A stretch of 64,000 nt of DNA from Membranihabitans maritimus (GCF_021729145.1 NZ_JAJSLW010000019.1:1-64000), one strand, 5' to 3'. Shown: positions 27,839 through 37,360, counted from the first letter of the stretch. Notes: generated by a model from the sequence alone, not told the origin. Made by a program: numbers and translations.

Positions 27839-28942
27839 TTATTTTTTATACGCATTCTTGTGCTTAGGACTTATTTTCTGCATATCATTTTTAAAGTTTT
27901 TTATCATTTTTCCGAATGATTTTTCCTTTTTTCTTTTTTCTGAAACAGAAAGGTTGAAATGGTCTTTTTCTCTTTGAATTTTTAAGAAATTATCATAGGA
28001 GTTAACATCAATCTCGCCGTTTTCAACAGCTTCCATTACAGCACAACCAATTTCATTTGTATGGGTACAATCCGTGAATTTACATTGCTTTGAAAAACCA
28101 TAAATTTTATCAAAGGTATTTTCTAATCCATCTGCGGAATCAATTACTCCAATTTCTCTCATGCCTGGATTATCAATAAGTATTCCTCCACTTTCTAAAA
28201 CAGTTAATTCACGGTGACTGGTTATATGTCTGCCTTTATTTGTGCTTTTACTTATTGTATTTGTCTTCATTATGTTCTTGCCTGACAGGTTGTTCATCAA
28301 TGTTGATTTTCCCACACCTGAAGAGCCAAGTAAGCAATACGTCTTTCCCTTCTTTAAAAATTCCGTGATAGAGCTATACCCGTCTTTTGTTTCATTGCTG
28401 ATAGCAAAAATCGGAATATTCTTTATCCGTTGTTTAATTTTTTTAACTATATCATCGAGATTTTGAGTTTCAATCAAGTCGATTTTAGTTAGAATAATTA
28501 TTGGACTTACGTTGGAAGAATAACAAATAGTCAAATATCTTTCAAGGCGATTAATATTAAAATCTCTATCGATGGCTTGAACTAAAAGTGCAAAATCAAT
28601 ATTTGTTGCAATTATTTGAGTTTCACCAAACTTTCCAACTGCTTGTCTTGAAAGAACCGATATTCGTGGAATAACGCTATGAATAATTACAAAATCTGAA
28701 TCATAGTTTATGATCGCAACCCAATCTCCCACAGCAGGAAAGTCTTCACGGCTTTTAGCAGTGAACCTAAGATTTCCTGTAATTTCAGCTTCAAATTCTC
28801 CTTTTTCGTTCTTTACAATATATCTTTCCTTGTGTTCGGCTATTACACGTCCAATTTCAAAATCCTCAAGATTATTTTCTTTTCTCAGTTTTTCGAAAGT
28901 GTCATTATATCCTAAATCTTCTATGGTCATTTCGTTTTCCAT
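27839..28942 (-). CDS. rsgA: Ribosome small-subunit-dependent GTPase A (RsgA-like)
   Basis: The 367-residue circularly permuted GTPase has an N-terminal OB-fold (residues about 20-90). The motifs follow in permuted order: G4 I-L-T-K-I-D-L near 151, G1 LGSSGVGKSTLMNNLSG near 208-224, G3 D-N-P-G-M-R-E near 259. The C-terminal zinc site is CKFTDCTHTNEIGCAV near 290. RsgA helps mature the 30S ribosomal subunit. A start at 28930 is also possible. Placed among accessory genes, it may be a second, transferred copy rather than the housekeeping one; that cannot be decided from this window. Confidence 0.9.
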   Translation of the reverse strand: MENEMTIEDLGYNDTFEKLRKENNLEDFEIGRVIAEHKERYIVKNEKGEFEAEITGNLRFTAKSREDFPAVGDWVAIINYDSDFVIIHSVIPRISVLSRQAVGKFGETQIIATNIDFALLVQAIDRDFNINRLERYLTICYSSNVSPIIILTKIDLIETQNLDDIVKKIKQRIKNIPIFAISNETKDGYSSITEFLKKGKTYCLLGSSGVGKSTLMNNLSGKNIMKTNTISKSTNKGRHITSHRELTVLESGGILIDNPGMREIGVIDSADGLENTFDKIYGFSKQCKFTDCTHTNEIGCAVMEAVENGEIDVNSYDNFLKIQREKDHFNLSVSEKRKKEKSFGKMIKNFKNDMQKISPKHKNAYKK

Positions 28943-29474
28943 TTTGTGGTGTGTCTACTTGTATTAATCACAACTATTGGATGCACACCTTGTGTATATC
29001 CTACTGCGTTTCCTGATATACGAACGCTTATTAAAATCCTTACTAATATAAAAACTTTGTAAATAAGAGGGGCTGTTGATAAATTAATGCCAATGCTGTG
29101 GCGGATTTGGTGAGAGATTACCTTGTTTGAAAAAAGCCACGGAGACATCAATTTCTTAGTTGCATTTCTATTGAAAACATCAATGTCGGAAGGGGATAGA
29201 GATCTTATTTCAAGAAAAATGGGGTCTTCCTGACCCGAAACCCAATGTACACCCGTTTTATTTAGGTGGTCAGCCCATTATAACCCTCTATTTGCAAAAA
29301 AAGAATGGTTGGAATGAATAGGTGTTATTGTCACTGTGGTCACCATATCCTACATGTACACTAGCTCAAAACAGTACTGCGGGTAGGAAAGGTGAAGTGG
29401 TCCCCTGCCAAAGTGTAAAATTAAAAGTATCGATAGGGTACAAACTCTTAACATATCCCTACAGGATAGAATGA
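28943..29474. other. Gene-free region upstream of rsgA
   Basis: About 530 bases between rsgA and the HxlR gene. The part next to rsgA is presumably its promoter. I see no gene or clear repeat. Confidence 0.4.
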
Positions 29475-29786
29475 CTATTTACTACTTCCCCAGCGGTCCA
29501 ATATTTGCAATGCGGGGCCCAGTTCTTTTGTGTCGCGATGCAACCGGTAATATACCTGGGGTGGGAAACCATTTTTTTCTATTCTTTCAATAATATGATG
29601 TTCCTGCATTTGATGCAATTGCTCGAGAAGAACTTTTTTAGAGACCTTTGGCATTTTGCGCCATAATTCGATAAACCTGATTTCTTTTTCGTGAAAAAGA
29701 TGGTGCAAAATTAAAGGCTTCCACTTACCGGAGAGCAAATCGAGGCTGCGCTTTAATCCACACTGTTCAAATTCTGTATACTTCAT
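29475..29786 (-). CDS. HxlR family transcriptional regulator
   Basis: The 103-residue winged helix has the HxlR/DUF24 signature: single N-terminal Cys in F-E-Q-C-G-L, then LDLLSGKWKPLILHHLFHEK at about residues 16-35 and the recognition part MPKVSKKVLLEQLHQMQEHH. The cysteine may sense oxidants or electrophiles, as in other family members. It is divergent from the MBL-fold gene and separated from it by about 125 bp that hold an inverted repeat. Confidence 0.88.
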   Translation of the reverse strand: MKYTEFEQCGLKRSLDLLSGKWKPLILHHLFHEKEIRFIELWRKMPKVSKKVLLEQLHQMQEHHIIERIEKNGFPPQVYYRLHRDTKELGPALQILDRWGSSK

Positions 29787-29804
29787 ATTCGACTTTTAAT
29801 TGGG

Positions 29805-29818
29805 TTACCCTGAGGTAA
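29805..29818. promoter_or_regulatory. Inverted repeat between hxlR and the MBL gene
   Basis: TTACC-CTGA-GGTAA lies just upstream of the hxlR start in the divergent promoter region. It is a plausible HxlR operator controlling both genes (inference). Confidence 0.45.
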
Positions 29819-29912
29819 ACTTCTTTCTGAATTCACCGTAGCTGCTTACATTAGCAAAAACAAGGTTTAACCCTTTTAAGTTTTCCATAAATGAGTATAA
29901 AATCCTGATAAT

Positions 29913-30689
29913 ATGAAATTTCAGTTATGGCGAAATGCTACCGTCCTCCTCAACATTGATACAGCCACGTTTTTAATCGATCCCATGTTGGGACCAAAAG
30001 CTTCTTTTGGGGTTTTCCCCTGGACAAACGATACCCGGCCCAATCCCCTGATAGATTTACCTTTTCCCCGTTCGGAATTAAAAAAACAGATAAGTAAAAT
30101 TGATGCGATTGTCGTTACTCATCTTCATCCGGATCACTGGGATTCTGATGCGATCAGCCTATTGGATAAAAATCTTCCGGTAATTGGCCCTTCTATTATT
30201 GCGGATTCGCTGGCAGGCTATGGATTTACAAACATCCAATCCGTGGACCGGTCCGTGAAGGTTAAGGGAATTGACATCACCCTTACCCACGGAAGACATG
30301 GTATCGGGGAAATTGAAGAGAAAATGGGGGTCGTGCATGGTTTTTACTTTTCTTCAGGCTCCGAAAGTATCTTTTTTGCGGGAGATACGATCTGGTGTGA
30401 TGAAGTAAAATCCGCTATCTCTATACATCAACCGAAGTATGTAGTGGTAGCGGGTGGGGCGGCTACTTTTGCCATCGGGGATCCTGTCACGATGACGGCC
30501 AGGCAAATTTGTAAGCTCTGCCATACCTTTCCGGAAGTTAAGGTTTTGGTTACCCACCTGGAGGCAGTGAGCCCGTGTACAGAGGACCGGGAGTTCACTG
30601 GCAGGGAAATAGCCACAGCGGGTATATCCGACAGGTGTATTATTCCGGAAGATGGGGAGCAATTGGTGCTATTTTCTGAGCCTGTTTGA
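29913..30689 (+). CDS. MBL-fold metallo-hydrolase (UlaG-like)
   Basis: The 258-residue metallo-beta-lactamase fold protein has the metal-binding motif T-H-L-H-P-D-H-W-D at residues about 69-77, a further metal aspartate in F-A-G-D-T-I-W near 153, and histidine VTHLEAVSP near 213. It lacks a signal peptide. The arrangement resembles UlaG-like hydrolases. It is divergently paired with an HxlR regulator, which probably controls it. Confidence 0.87.
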   Translation: MKFQLWRNATVLLNIDTATFLIDPMLGPKASFGVFPWTNDTRPNPLIDLPFPRSELKKQISKIDAIVVTHLHPDHWDSDAISLLDKNLPVIGPSIIADSLAGYGFTNIQSVDRSVKVKGIDITLTHGRHGIGEIEEKMGVVHGFYFSSGSESIFFAGDTIWCDEVKSAISIHQPKYVVVAGGAATFAIGDPVTMTARQICKLCHTFPEVKVLVTHLEAVSPCTEDREFTGREIATAGISDRCIIPEDGEQLVLFSEPV

Positions 30690-31365
30690 GATCCATTGAT
30701 GGGCTACCAAAGGGCAATTATTATCTGATTTCTCAGTAGAGGTCCCGCATTTACCTTTAAATTTATGTTTGTCTAAAATCACACCCTCCATCTTGAAAAT
30801 GTAAACAAACTATTGGCTATCCAGGACTTACTTTACCATATCTATGGAAAGATGTCAGGCGGGGTAAAAAAAATTGAATTGGTGAATGCAGAAGGCCTTC
30901 AGGAGTCCTTACTCTATTCTTCCTATGGAGTCGAAATGCATATTCTTTTGATAGTATGAATCTTACAAGATTGCGGGATTCAGAGTGTTAGATTGATCCC
31001 GGAGCCTATATAATCTTTTCATTGTAAACGCGAAACGGTACTGCTTCCGGATAGGCCCGAAGAACCCGTTACCAGGATGCATTTTACCATTCGGTTTTCG
31101 CAGGAAACAACTCATTATTTCGATAGGGTCAGATTGTACAGCGCTCCGGGACTTGTTTACCAGGGGTAGCCAGACTGGAACAATTGAAATTCAGGTGTCA
31201 AAAAGAACCATACCTGTATTATTTTGAATAATTCGTATCCACTGCTTCGGTATAGATAGCCTCTCTCATCCCTCATAGGATTTAGTTTGCCTCTTTACAG
31301 GTCGTTCTTTTTTTCATCTTTTTGCTCATCTGCTCGGATTCAGGATACCCTTTTCTCCTTCTCTG
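30690..31365. other. Gene-poor region with short open frames
   Basis: About 675 bases. A plus-strand frame near 30852-30958 opens with MSGGVKKIELVNAEG and stops after about 35 codons. Another piece near 31030-31165 is also protein-like. These look like decayed coding sequence of unknown origin. Confidence 0.35.
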
Positions 31366-32328
31366 TTAGACATCTTGTTTTTCCAGCCATTGCAGAATAA
31401 CCTGATTCGTTTCTTCCGGTTTTTCCTGTGGGATCCAGTGACCGCAATCCAGGCTAACCATATCCAGATTGGGTGCGAAATCGTGTAAGCGATCGGAGGG
31501 TGGAATGACATCCCGTTTACCGTATATCATTAAGGTCGGATGTGTAATTAATGGTTTTATGTCTGCCATGAAATACCAATTCCGGTCCAGGTTTCTATAC
31601 CAATTCAGGGCCCCCGTAAATCCGGATGATTGGAAGGCCGCGCTAAAAACAGCTAAATCGCTCTTGGTCATTACCGGTTCGCCAAGCGGTTTATCCGCAT
31701 GGGCAAGATTAATCATGACCATGCCGGGTTCCGGCGGAGCAGGCGGTACATTTTTGCGAAATAAATTACGAAGAAACCGGGCGGTATTTTTCTCCAAAAT
31801 AGCATCGGCCACTCCTGGTTGCCGGTTAAAATGAACAAAATAAAAGTCTTCACCAAAGGCTTCTTCCATAAATTCTATCCAGGGTTTTTCTCCTCGCTCC
31901 TGATACGGCAAAGCAAAATTTATGACCGTATGTACCCGCTCCGGATGCAACAAGGCAAGATTCCAAACCACATTGGCGCCCCAATCATGGCCAACAAATG
32001 TAGCTTCTTGATATCCATAATAATCGAGTAATACAACCAGATCTCCGGTTAGATGTGCTATATCATATGTTGTTACTTCCGATGGGCAGGAGGAGTTGCC
32101 GTACCCTCTTTGGTTGGGCACAATAACATGGTAGCCCGCTTCCGCAAGCACAGGTATCTGATACCGCCAGGAATAGGCATGTTCCGGAAACCCATGACAA
32201 AGGACAATAGGTTTACCTTGATTTTGTTTACCTGCTTCAAACACCTCAAGATCTATCCCATTGACGGAAATGATGGCAGGTGCTGGAAATTCAATCGACG
32301 TAAGGCTTGTTTTTGTTACGTTGGTCAT
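31366..32328 (-). CDS. Alpha/beta hydrolase, epoxide-hydrolase-like
   Basis: The protein has 320 residues from the ATG at 32328; an in-frame ATG 33 bp upstream is less likely. The oxyanion motif is in V-L-C-H-G-F-P-E, and the nucleophile elbow is G-H-D-W-G-A with Asp, not Ser, as nucleophile, typical of epoxide hydrolases and haloalkane dehalogenases. The acid lies near YGKRDVIPP and the histidine in L-D-C-G-H-W-I-P-Q-E. It probably opens small epoxides. The neighbouring AraC gene on the same strand could regulate it. Confidence 0.88.
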   Translation of the reverse strand: MTNVTKTSLTSIEFPAPAIISVNGIDLEVFEAGKQNQGKPIVLCHGFPEHAYSWRYQIPVLAEAGYHVIVPNQRGYGNSSCPSEVTTYDIAHLTGDLVVLLDYYGYQEATFVGHDWGANVVWNLALLHPERVHTVINFALPYQERGEKPWIEFMEEAFGEDFYFVHFNRQPGVADAILEKNTARFLRNLFRKNVPPAPPEPGMVMINLAHADKPLGEPVMTKSDLAVFSAAFQSSGFTGALNWYRNLDRNWYFMADIKPLITHPTLMIYGKRDVIPPSDRLHDFAPNLDMVSLDCGHWIPQEKPEETNQVILQWLEKQDV

Positions 32329-32516
32329 ATTTTTATTGTTTTGTATGTAATTAGCCCCCAAACGTACAGTCGTCTTGTGACAGCCTTATGTCAAAGGATG
32401 TAAAGAAATAATCCTATTTATTTTGTTATAGTCGTTGCGGCATAATATGCAGTTCCATATTTTCCGGCAAAACTTATATTTTCAGGGGAAGAGAACTTGT
32501 GACGAATTACCGGGAT

Positions 32517-33326
32517 CTATACCCTTGACAATACAGCGGCTATCGAATGCAAATCCAGACTAGCAAACTCCCTGGGTGAAGTATGGGCAAATTTCTTAAA
32601 CCATTTATTGATATGTGAAAAATCATAAAATGGGGAATACAGAAACTTTCCAATGCTCCTTTCTTTCGTATTCGTACATTCATTTACCATATCTTCAAAC
32701 AAAGCAGTGGTGAAATACTGTTTGGGAGTTAGCCCTACTACCTCTTTAAATGCTCTGCCTAAAGTCCTTTCAGAGACCCCTATCTCTCGCGAAATCATTT
32801 TGACAGACCATTGGTAATCCTGTTTTCTGGCCATATTATCGGCTTTTTCTACCAGGAGGCTTTTTTCGCTCAAGATATCGGGAGCTTTGTTCTCTAAAAA
32901 ATCATCAAACAATACAGATCGTTCCTGTAAAGGAATATCGCGGGAAAGTGCAGAAAAGAGTTCTTTTACTTCATTTTTAGTCCAAACCTGACTGGCACTG
33001 ACAAACTTATTTTTAAAAGTAATGCCCGGTTTACCTGTCAATTCATACATCCCAATAGGGTATAAGTCAGCGGCAAAGGAAGTAACGTATTGATGTATGT
33101 AAGAGTAATAATAGGGCAGTTCAAAGGCACCTTTCATAGATACTACAGGTGGGATATATTTTTTGTGGTTGCAGTTAATTTCTACATTACTCTGTAAAGC
33201 TATTACTATTCCTAATCGTTTTATAGCTGGTGCAAAAAAACAACCGGAGGTATCTTCTACCTTCAGAAACATATAGGCACGCACCAGCCTGCTGAGGTTT
33301 TCACGAGGTTGCAGTTCGTAAATCAT
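32517..33326 (-). CDS. AraC family transcriptional regulator
   Basis: The 269-residue protein has a C-terminal double HTH (residues about 165-260: WSVKMISREIGVSERTLGRA and YDFSHINKWFKKFAHTSPRE). The N-terminus (residues 1-150) resembles the ligand-sensing DUF6597-type domain often found in Bacteroidota AraC proteins. It lies upstream of the epoxide-hydrolase-like gene on the same strand, about 190 bp apart. Confidence 0.87.
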   Translation of the reverse strand: MIYELQPRENLSRLVRAYMFLKVEDTSGCFFAPAIKRLGIVIALQSNVEINCNHKKYIPPVVSMKGAFELPYYYSYIHQYVTSFAADLYPIGMYELTGKPGITFKNKFVSASQVWTKNEVKELFSALSRDIPLQERSVLFDDFLENKAPDILSEKSLLVEKADNMARKQDYQWSVKMISREIGVSERTLGRAFKEVVGLTPKQYFTTALFEDMVNECTNTKERSIGKFLYSPFYDFSHINKWFKKFAHTSPREFASLDLHSIAAVLSRV

Positions 33327-33617
33327 GAGCTAAATATACTCTTTACAATAGACTAAACCTTACATTGTCCGTTTTTTACAACCAAGTCTTCAACCCTGCC
33401 CTTTACATTTGCTTTTTTAGGTTTTGATGCGACTCGCTTTACGGAATCTTCAGAAGAGACAGCCCTTTCCCTTCTATGAAGATACAATAAATCAGGTCCT
33501 GGGGAAGCAAAGAGAAGCTCACCTAAAGTATGTAAATAGTGGAGACCAGAAACCAACTAAAAAACGGGGCGAATTCCGAAAAGCCTTACGAGTAGGAAAA
33601 TAGTAAATTACCAAATT

Positions 33618-33938
33618 ATGTTAACAAAAATTAAAGCAATTTTTGCATTACTAGCAGTTCTTGTATGTATGACAAGTTGTGCCACCGTCAAAAGCCCATT
33701 GAGTGGAATGGTGTACTCAGATGTTAAAGCACCTGTCGCAGTTACGGGTAATTCCAATTCGACCAAGGTCGGGTCTTCAGAAGCAACTTCTATTCTTGGC
33801 ATCGTGGCTACAGGAGATGCAAGTATTGAAGCCGCTGCGAAATCGGCTGGGATTACCAAAATTCACCACGTTGATGAACAATCCTCTAGCATCTTAGTTT
33901 TTTTCGCGAAATACAAAGTTTTTGTATATGGCGAATAA
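33618..33938 (+). CDS. TRL-like family lipoprotein
   Basis: The 106-residue protein has signal MLTKIKAIFALLAVLVCMTS with lipobox T-S-C at about residue 21. The mature part has the family features: PLSGMVYSDVKAPVAVTGNS, then the glycine/alanine-rich region with ATSILGIVATGDASIEAAAK and the tail ITKIHHVDEQSSSILVFFAK. Function is unknown; members are small envelope lipoproteins. A hairpin followed by a T-run lies 10 bp after the stop. Confidence 0.85.
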   Translation: MLTKIKAIFALLAVLVCMTSCATVKSPLSGMVYSDVKAPVAVTGNSNSTKVGSSEATSILGIVATGDASIEAAAKSAGITKIHHVDEQSSSILVFFAKYKVFVYGE

Positions 33939-33947
33939 TCAGCTTAG

Positions 33948-33975
33948 AATGGCGTGTCGAACACGCCATTTTTTT
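33948..33975 (+). terminator. Intrinsic terminator overlapping the next start codon
   Basis: The perfect 10-bp stem AATGGCGTGT/ACACGCCATT has a CGA loop (33948-33970), followed by a run of T to 33975. It ends the TRL-like transcript. The ATG at 33949 of the following gene lies inside the left arm. Confidence 0.8.
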
Positions 33976-34467
33976 ATTATTCCTTTATTGCTTCTGGTCA
34001 ATACGATGAATGGCCAGAATATTTCCAGATACTACACTTCCTCTCTTCAGGAAAAGGGAACATTGTTTTATATTTTACCGCAAAAGGGATTTGAATCCAA
34101 TAACAAAAATAATTTCATTTATGATATGAGTTACCAAACGCAGAATGATACGGTAACCGTGAACTTTTCATACTTTGATAGAATGAACCTCATCCTGGAC
34201 AGTATTTCTTTGAGTAATGGGAATCAGCAGGTATCATCCGACGCGGAAAAGTTGTATATAGAGACAAAAAAATCAAAATGGCATTATAGATATTCATCGA
34301 AGTTTTTATTCACTGACATAGCTTCCTTTTTTGACCAAACAGAACCTCCTACAGTTAATATATATTATCCGGAAGGTAGTGTGGTGCTCAATATAAAAGC
34401 AAAAACCTGGCGGAAACAATCGGCCCTGATAAAAAAAATCCTGACCTTAATAGAATACAATAAATAA
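33949..34467 (+). CDS. Secreted protein of unknown function
   Basis: The protein has about 172 residues from the ATG at 33949, which places a basic MACRTRH before the hydrophobic FFIIPLLLLVNT and a cleavage-like NGQ, a complete signal peptide. The mature part is rich in Asn, Ser and Tyr with alternating hydrophobic residues, suggesting beta structure. I do not recognise a family. Its start codon lies in the hairpin of the preceding terminator, so its expression may depend on read-through. Confidence 0.6.
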   Translation: MACRTRHFFIIPLLLLVNTMNGQNISRYYTSSLQEKGTLFYILPQKGFESNNKNNFIYDMSYQTQNDTVTVNFSYFDRMNLILDSISLSNGNQQVSSDAEKLYIETKKSKWHYRYSSKFLFTDIASFFDQTEPPTVNIYYPEGSVVLNIKAKTWRKQSALIKKILTLIEYNK

Positions 34468-35118
34468 TTGAATCAATTACCCGGTAGCTATTGCACAGGT
34501 AAAAACCACCCAACCCCTTGTTCTTTCGATACGCATGTATGGCTCTCATGGAGATGGTCCCACCAGGGACAGGATAGATGGTGAAAATTTCTTTGGCTAT
34601 CGGAATTATACACCCCAGGGTGCGTTCTCCTCATTCGCGGTTGATAAAAGGTTATACCCCAATACTCATAAAAAGGGATGGCGATTTTCTTTTCCCTAAG
34701 ATGCTATTGAAATGGAAAGTCTTTTCTACGATTACGACGTTATAAATACTCTCCATAGCCGTGACCAGGTCTGTGTTTTTTGTAGGGTACTTGCAGAAAA
34801 TTCAATTCAGTTTTATGCTGCATCCTATAATCTATTTGGTATTACTTTCCCTATCTGGATTAGGCACCGATTTTTATTTTCGCAACCATCCTGATTCTTC
34901 CGTTTCCGCCCGAATCGACTACCATCTGCATTGCAAATTGAGACGATTGTCCGGACAAGGGAGGGATATAATTTCTATTTAGCATCTAGGTGTGCAATCA
35001 TCACCGATAACCGGATAAATGTTTATTCGATATAGATGGGAACAGCTCTTTCCCTGGCTGTGCCGGTATAGATGCCTGCTATCGGTTATGAAATAGATGG
35101 GACCAGAAGAAAACAATG
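34468..35118. other. Gene-poor region with one protein-like remnant
   Basis: About 650 bases. A plus-strand frame around 34533-34700 reads RMYGSHGDGPTRDRIDGENF and continues to a stop at about 34700, but lacks a convincing start. I do not recognise it. The remainder appears empty. Confidence 0.35.
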
Positions 35119-35154
35119 AAAAAACCCCTGCTTTGTGCAAAAAAAAAGCAGGGG
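35119..35154 (-). terminator. Intrinsic terminator of the membrane-protein gene
   Basis: On the minus strand, a 10-bp stem CCCCTGCTTT/AAAGCAGGGG with a 10-base loop is followed by six T. It lies about 90 bp after the stop codon of the gene at 35246. Confidence 0.8.
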
Positions 35155-35245
35155 ACTCCCCGAATGGGCCCTGCGTGACTGTGTAGTAATGGTATCCCCC
35201 GCAAAAAGAAAATGACCGTCAATCCCACCGGGTCCTTCTATTAAA

Positions 35246-35932
35246 TTATCCATTGGATTCGTTTGATTTTGGCGTTTGAAAAAATTGCCTGCCCCTGGGG
35301 GTAAGGCTGAATACTTCTTTGTTATTATGGATCCGGAAAGACCGGACGAAGTCGGCTTCCTGCATTTTACCGAGCATATCGGAGACCTGTCGGGTATCCA
35401 GACTACTATCTCCCGAGAGCCCTGAAAGGGTACGGAAGGGTTTGTGCCCGGGGCCCATGGCATGGAGGATACGTTGTATATTTTCATCCCCGGCCGGAAA
35501 GTCGAAGTTTCCGGCCGGGGAGGGGGGTGGAGAATCTTCCGATCCTTCGCCGTCTGATTGTAGGTCAATGAGCCCATCGACTTTGTCTTCATTGTTTTTT
35601 ACTTCGCGTTTGACCGAATCGAGTTCCCGGAATACATGTTCGGACATGCTGTCCAGGAACCGTTGGGAGAAGTAGGCCGCGATCAGGGCAAACCCCGCCA
35701 GTACAAAGTATTCGGACTGCTGGGTGGTGGCTTTGTTGATAATTTCGGAAGAGACCATCCGCAGGAAAAGCGGTACGGTAAAAGCAGCGACGATCCCGGT
35801 CAGGATGCTACGGTACAGGAAACGCCGGTGGAAGGGAGGTCGCTTTTCTTCTTTGAAGTAATGGGCCAGTCCGCCGGTTATACCACAGGTTATGAGGATG
35901 ATGGCAATGGTGATGATAGGATGTGATGTCAT
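35246..35932 (-). CDS. Membrane protein with C-terminal winged-helix-like domain
   Basis: The protein has about 228 residues from the ATG at 35932; ATG 35971 or GTG 35980 are alternatives. Three hydrophobic segments (PIITIAIILITCGITGGLAH; a second near residue 45; YFVLAGFALIAAYFSQRFLD) are followed by a charged coiled-coil-like linker with an SDGEGSEDSPPPSPAG tract. The C-terminal part resembles a winged helix (TRQVSDMLGKMQEADFVRS, LTPRGRQFF). The N-terminus recalls the three-helix membrane domain found with YEATS-like proteins in predicted signalling systems; this is tentative. Base composition is clearly GC-richer than the neighbours. Confidence 0.7.
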   Translation of the reverse strand: MTSHPIITIAIILITCGITGGLAHYFKEEKRPPFHRRFLYRSILTGIVAAFTVPLFLRMVSSEIINKATTQQSEYFVLAGFALIAAYFSQRFLDSMSEHVFRELDSVKREVKNNEDKVDGLIDLQSDGEGSEDSPPPSPAGNFDFPAGDENIQRILHAMGPGHKPFRTLSGLSGDSSLDTRQVSDMLGKMQEADFVRSFRIHNNKEVFSLTPRGRQFFQTPKSNESNG

Positions 35933-36120
35933 TGGTTCTGGTTTTTTTTTGTTTATGTATCGTTCTGTCATGGTTTCCACGAAGTCCCCATAGGGATGAT
36001 TTTGCCAGATACCCTGGGCACTTCACTTTTCTTATATTTTTCATTTCTCTTCCCTTATCAATACCCGGGATTTTGTTGCAGAGTCCTTAGGACAAGTCAA
36101 TCCCAGATCTAGCATCATCC

Positions 36121-36440
36121 TTTTATCTTTTCTTTGCTGGCCAAAGAAAAGAAACAAAAGCCCCGAAGGGATGCCTTGGGCAAAAAGCCACCTTTTGCTA
36201 AGGCGCTTTTGCTCTACTTCTTACCCTTCAGCTCGCAAAATCCTGCTTCCACAATCCTTTTACGCATCGTCTTACCGTCTTTTTCCTGCATCACTCCCAC
36301 CTATCTTCTATACCCCGGCTACAGGATCTATCATAAAAGAATTGAAAGCCGCAACGGATTTACCTCGCCCCGCGCTATTGCAAAAGGATGCACAGGACCC
36401 TGGCAGCCTGCTAAATCAAAGCCTTCTTCCTGTCTCACCA
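36121..36440 (+). repeat. Long direct repeat, copy 1
   Basis: It begins with the hairpin TTTTCTTTG-CTGGC-CAAAGAAAA. Conserved blocks CCACCTTTTGCTAAGGCGCT, CAGCTCGCAAAATCCTGCTT, GAAAGCCGCAACGGATTT and CGCCCCGCGCTATTGCAAAA follow. The same blocks in the same order occur at 37061-37360. Copy 1 has extra bases after the hairpin. Confidence 0.85.
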
Positions 36441-36647
36441 CTTCTCCCGGGATTCTACACCCAACCTTGAAGGTCTCTGATTTGACCCCCGTGAAGCTTT
36501 CTCTGAATTGTATCACTCCTTACAGCCACTACAAGCCAGACCTTCAAGGTTTTTGTTTTGAACTGCCCATTCCCGTTCTGTCATGGTTTTCGCCCCTTTC
36601 GGGACCGCAAAAACACACGCCAGAACTTTCAATCCGTTTCTTTCTTT

Positions 36648-36696
36648 ACCCCGGGTTCAACACCCGGGGTTACCCATATTCAGCCCTTACAGGGCT
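36648..36696 (+). repeat. Bipartite REP-like palindrome, second copy
   Basis: Hairpin ACCCCGGGT-tcaac-ACCCGGGGT, linker TACCCATATTC, hairpin AGCCCT-tac-AGGGCT. It has the same layout and linker core as 26883-26938 on the other strand. Confidence 0.65.
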
Positions 36697-36750
36697 GGTC
36701 CGTAAAGTTTTCCACGAAGAACGTGGCAAGCCTCATAAAGGCTTTCCCAC

Positions 36751-36938
36751 CCTCGCCATGGAATGCTCGGTTCCTTCAAATTTAATTCCTGTAGCCTCGG
36801 GATGGAACCCTCGGTTCCCTCACCATTCCTTGCCTCGGGGCGGAGCCCTCGGTTCCCTCACCAGAGCTCACCCAACCTCACCGTGGAAGGTGAGGTTCCT
36901 TCACCGAAGTCTGCCCACCCTCGCCATGGAAGGCTCGG
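36751..36938 (+). repeat. Array of five 20-base hairpin units
   Basis: Units lie at 36751, 36795, 36833, 36876 and 36919, each of the form CCTC-NNN-(6 bases, GGA inside)-NNN-TCGG. The inner triplets pair within each of the last four units although their bases differ: GGG/CCC, GGG/CCC, ACC/GGT, GCC/GGC. Spacers of 18-24 bases carry TTCC(C/T)TCACC. Confidence 0.7.
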
Positions 36939-37060
36939 TTCCTTCACCGAAGATGGATTTACCATCTTCGATCCCGTTGGTCAACGGGATTGCGTTCAGT
37001 CATACCTTTGGTCTTCCTTCCAGTCAGACTACATTCGGTCATCCACGGATCAGAGTTCAT

Positions 37061-37360
37061 CTTTTTATCTTTTCTTTGCTGGCCAAAGAAAAGAAACAAA
37101 AGAAAGGCCACCTTTTGCTAAGGCGCTTTTGCTCTACTTCTTAGCCTTCAGCTCGCAAAATCCTGCTTCCACAACCCTTTTTACTTCTCTTTTTCACGGT
37201 TCTTTTCTGCCTGGTCTTGATGATCCTTATATATCCCGGCTAGAGAATATAACGGAAAAGGATTGAAAGCCGCAACGGATTTTTTTCGCCCCGCGCTATT
37301 GCAAAAGGAAGCACAGAAACCCGGCAGTTTGCTATATCAAAACCTACTTTCCTGCTTTCC
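37061..37360 (+). repeat. Long direct repeat, copy 2
   Basis: This is the second copy of the 36121-36440 repeat, with the same hairpin start and conserved blocks in order. Its right end runs into the 3' end of the lipoprotein gene. Confidence 0.85.

Noticed and set aside
33353-33556. 67-codon minus-strand frame ending in a Lys-rich sequence
   Set aside because: No start context, family likeness or operon support; low confidence that it is a gene.
34555-34567. A 13-bp match, on the minus strand, to the tRNA-Arg 3' end (TGGTCCCACCAGG)
   Set aside because: It is inverted relative to the tRNA, has no integrase nearby and lies in a protein-like frame; most likely chance.
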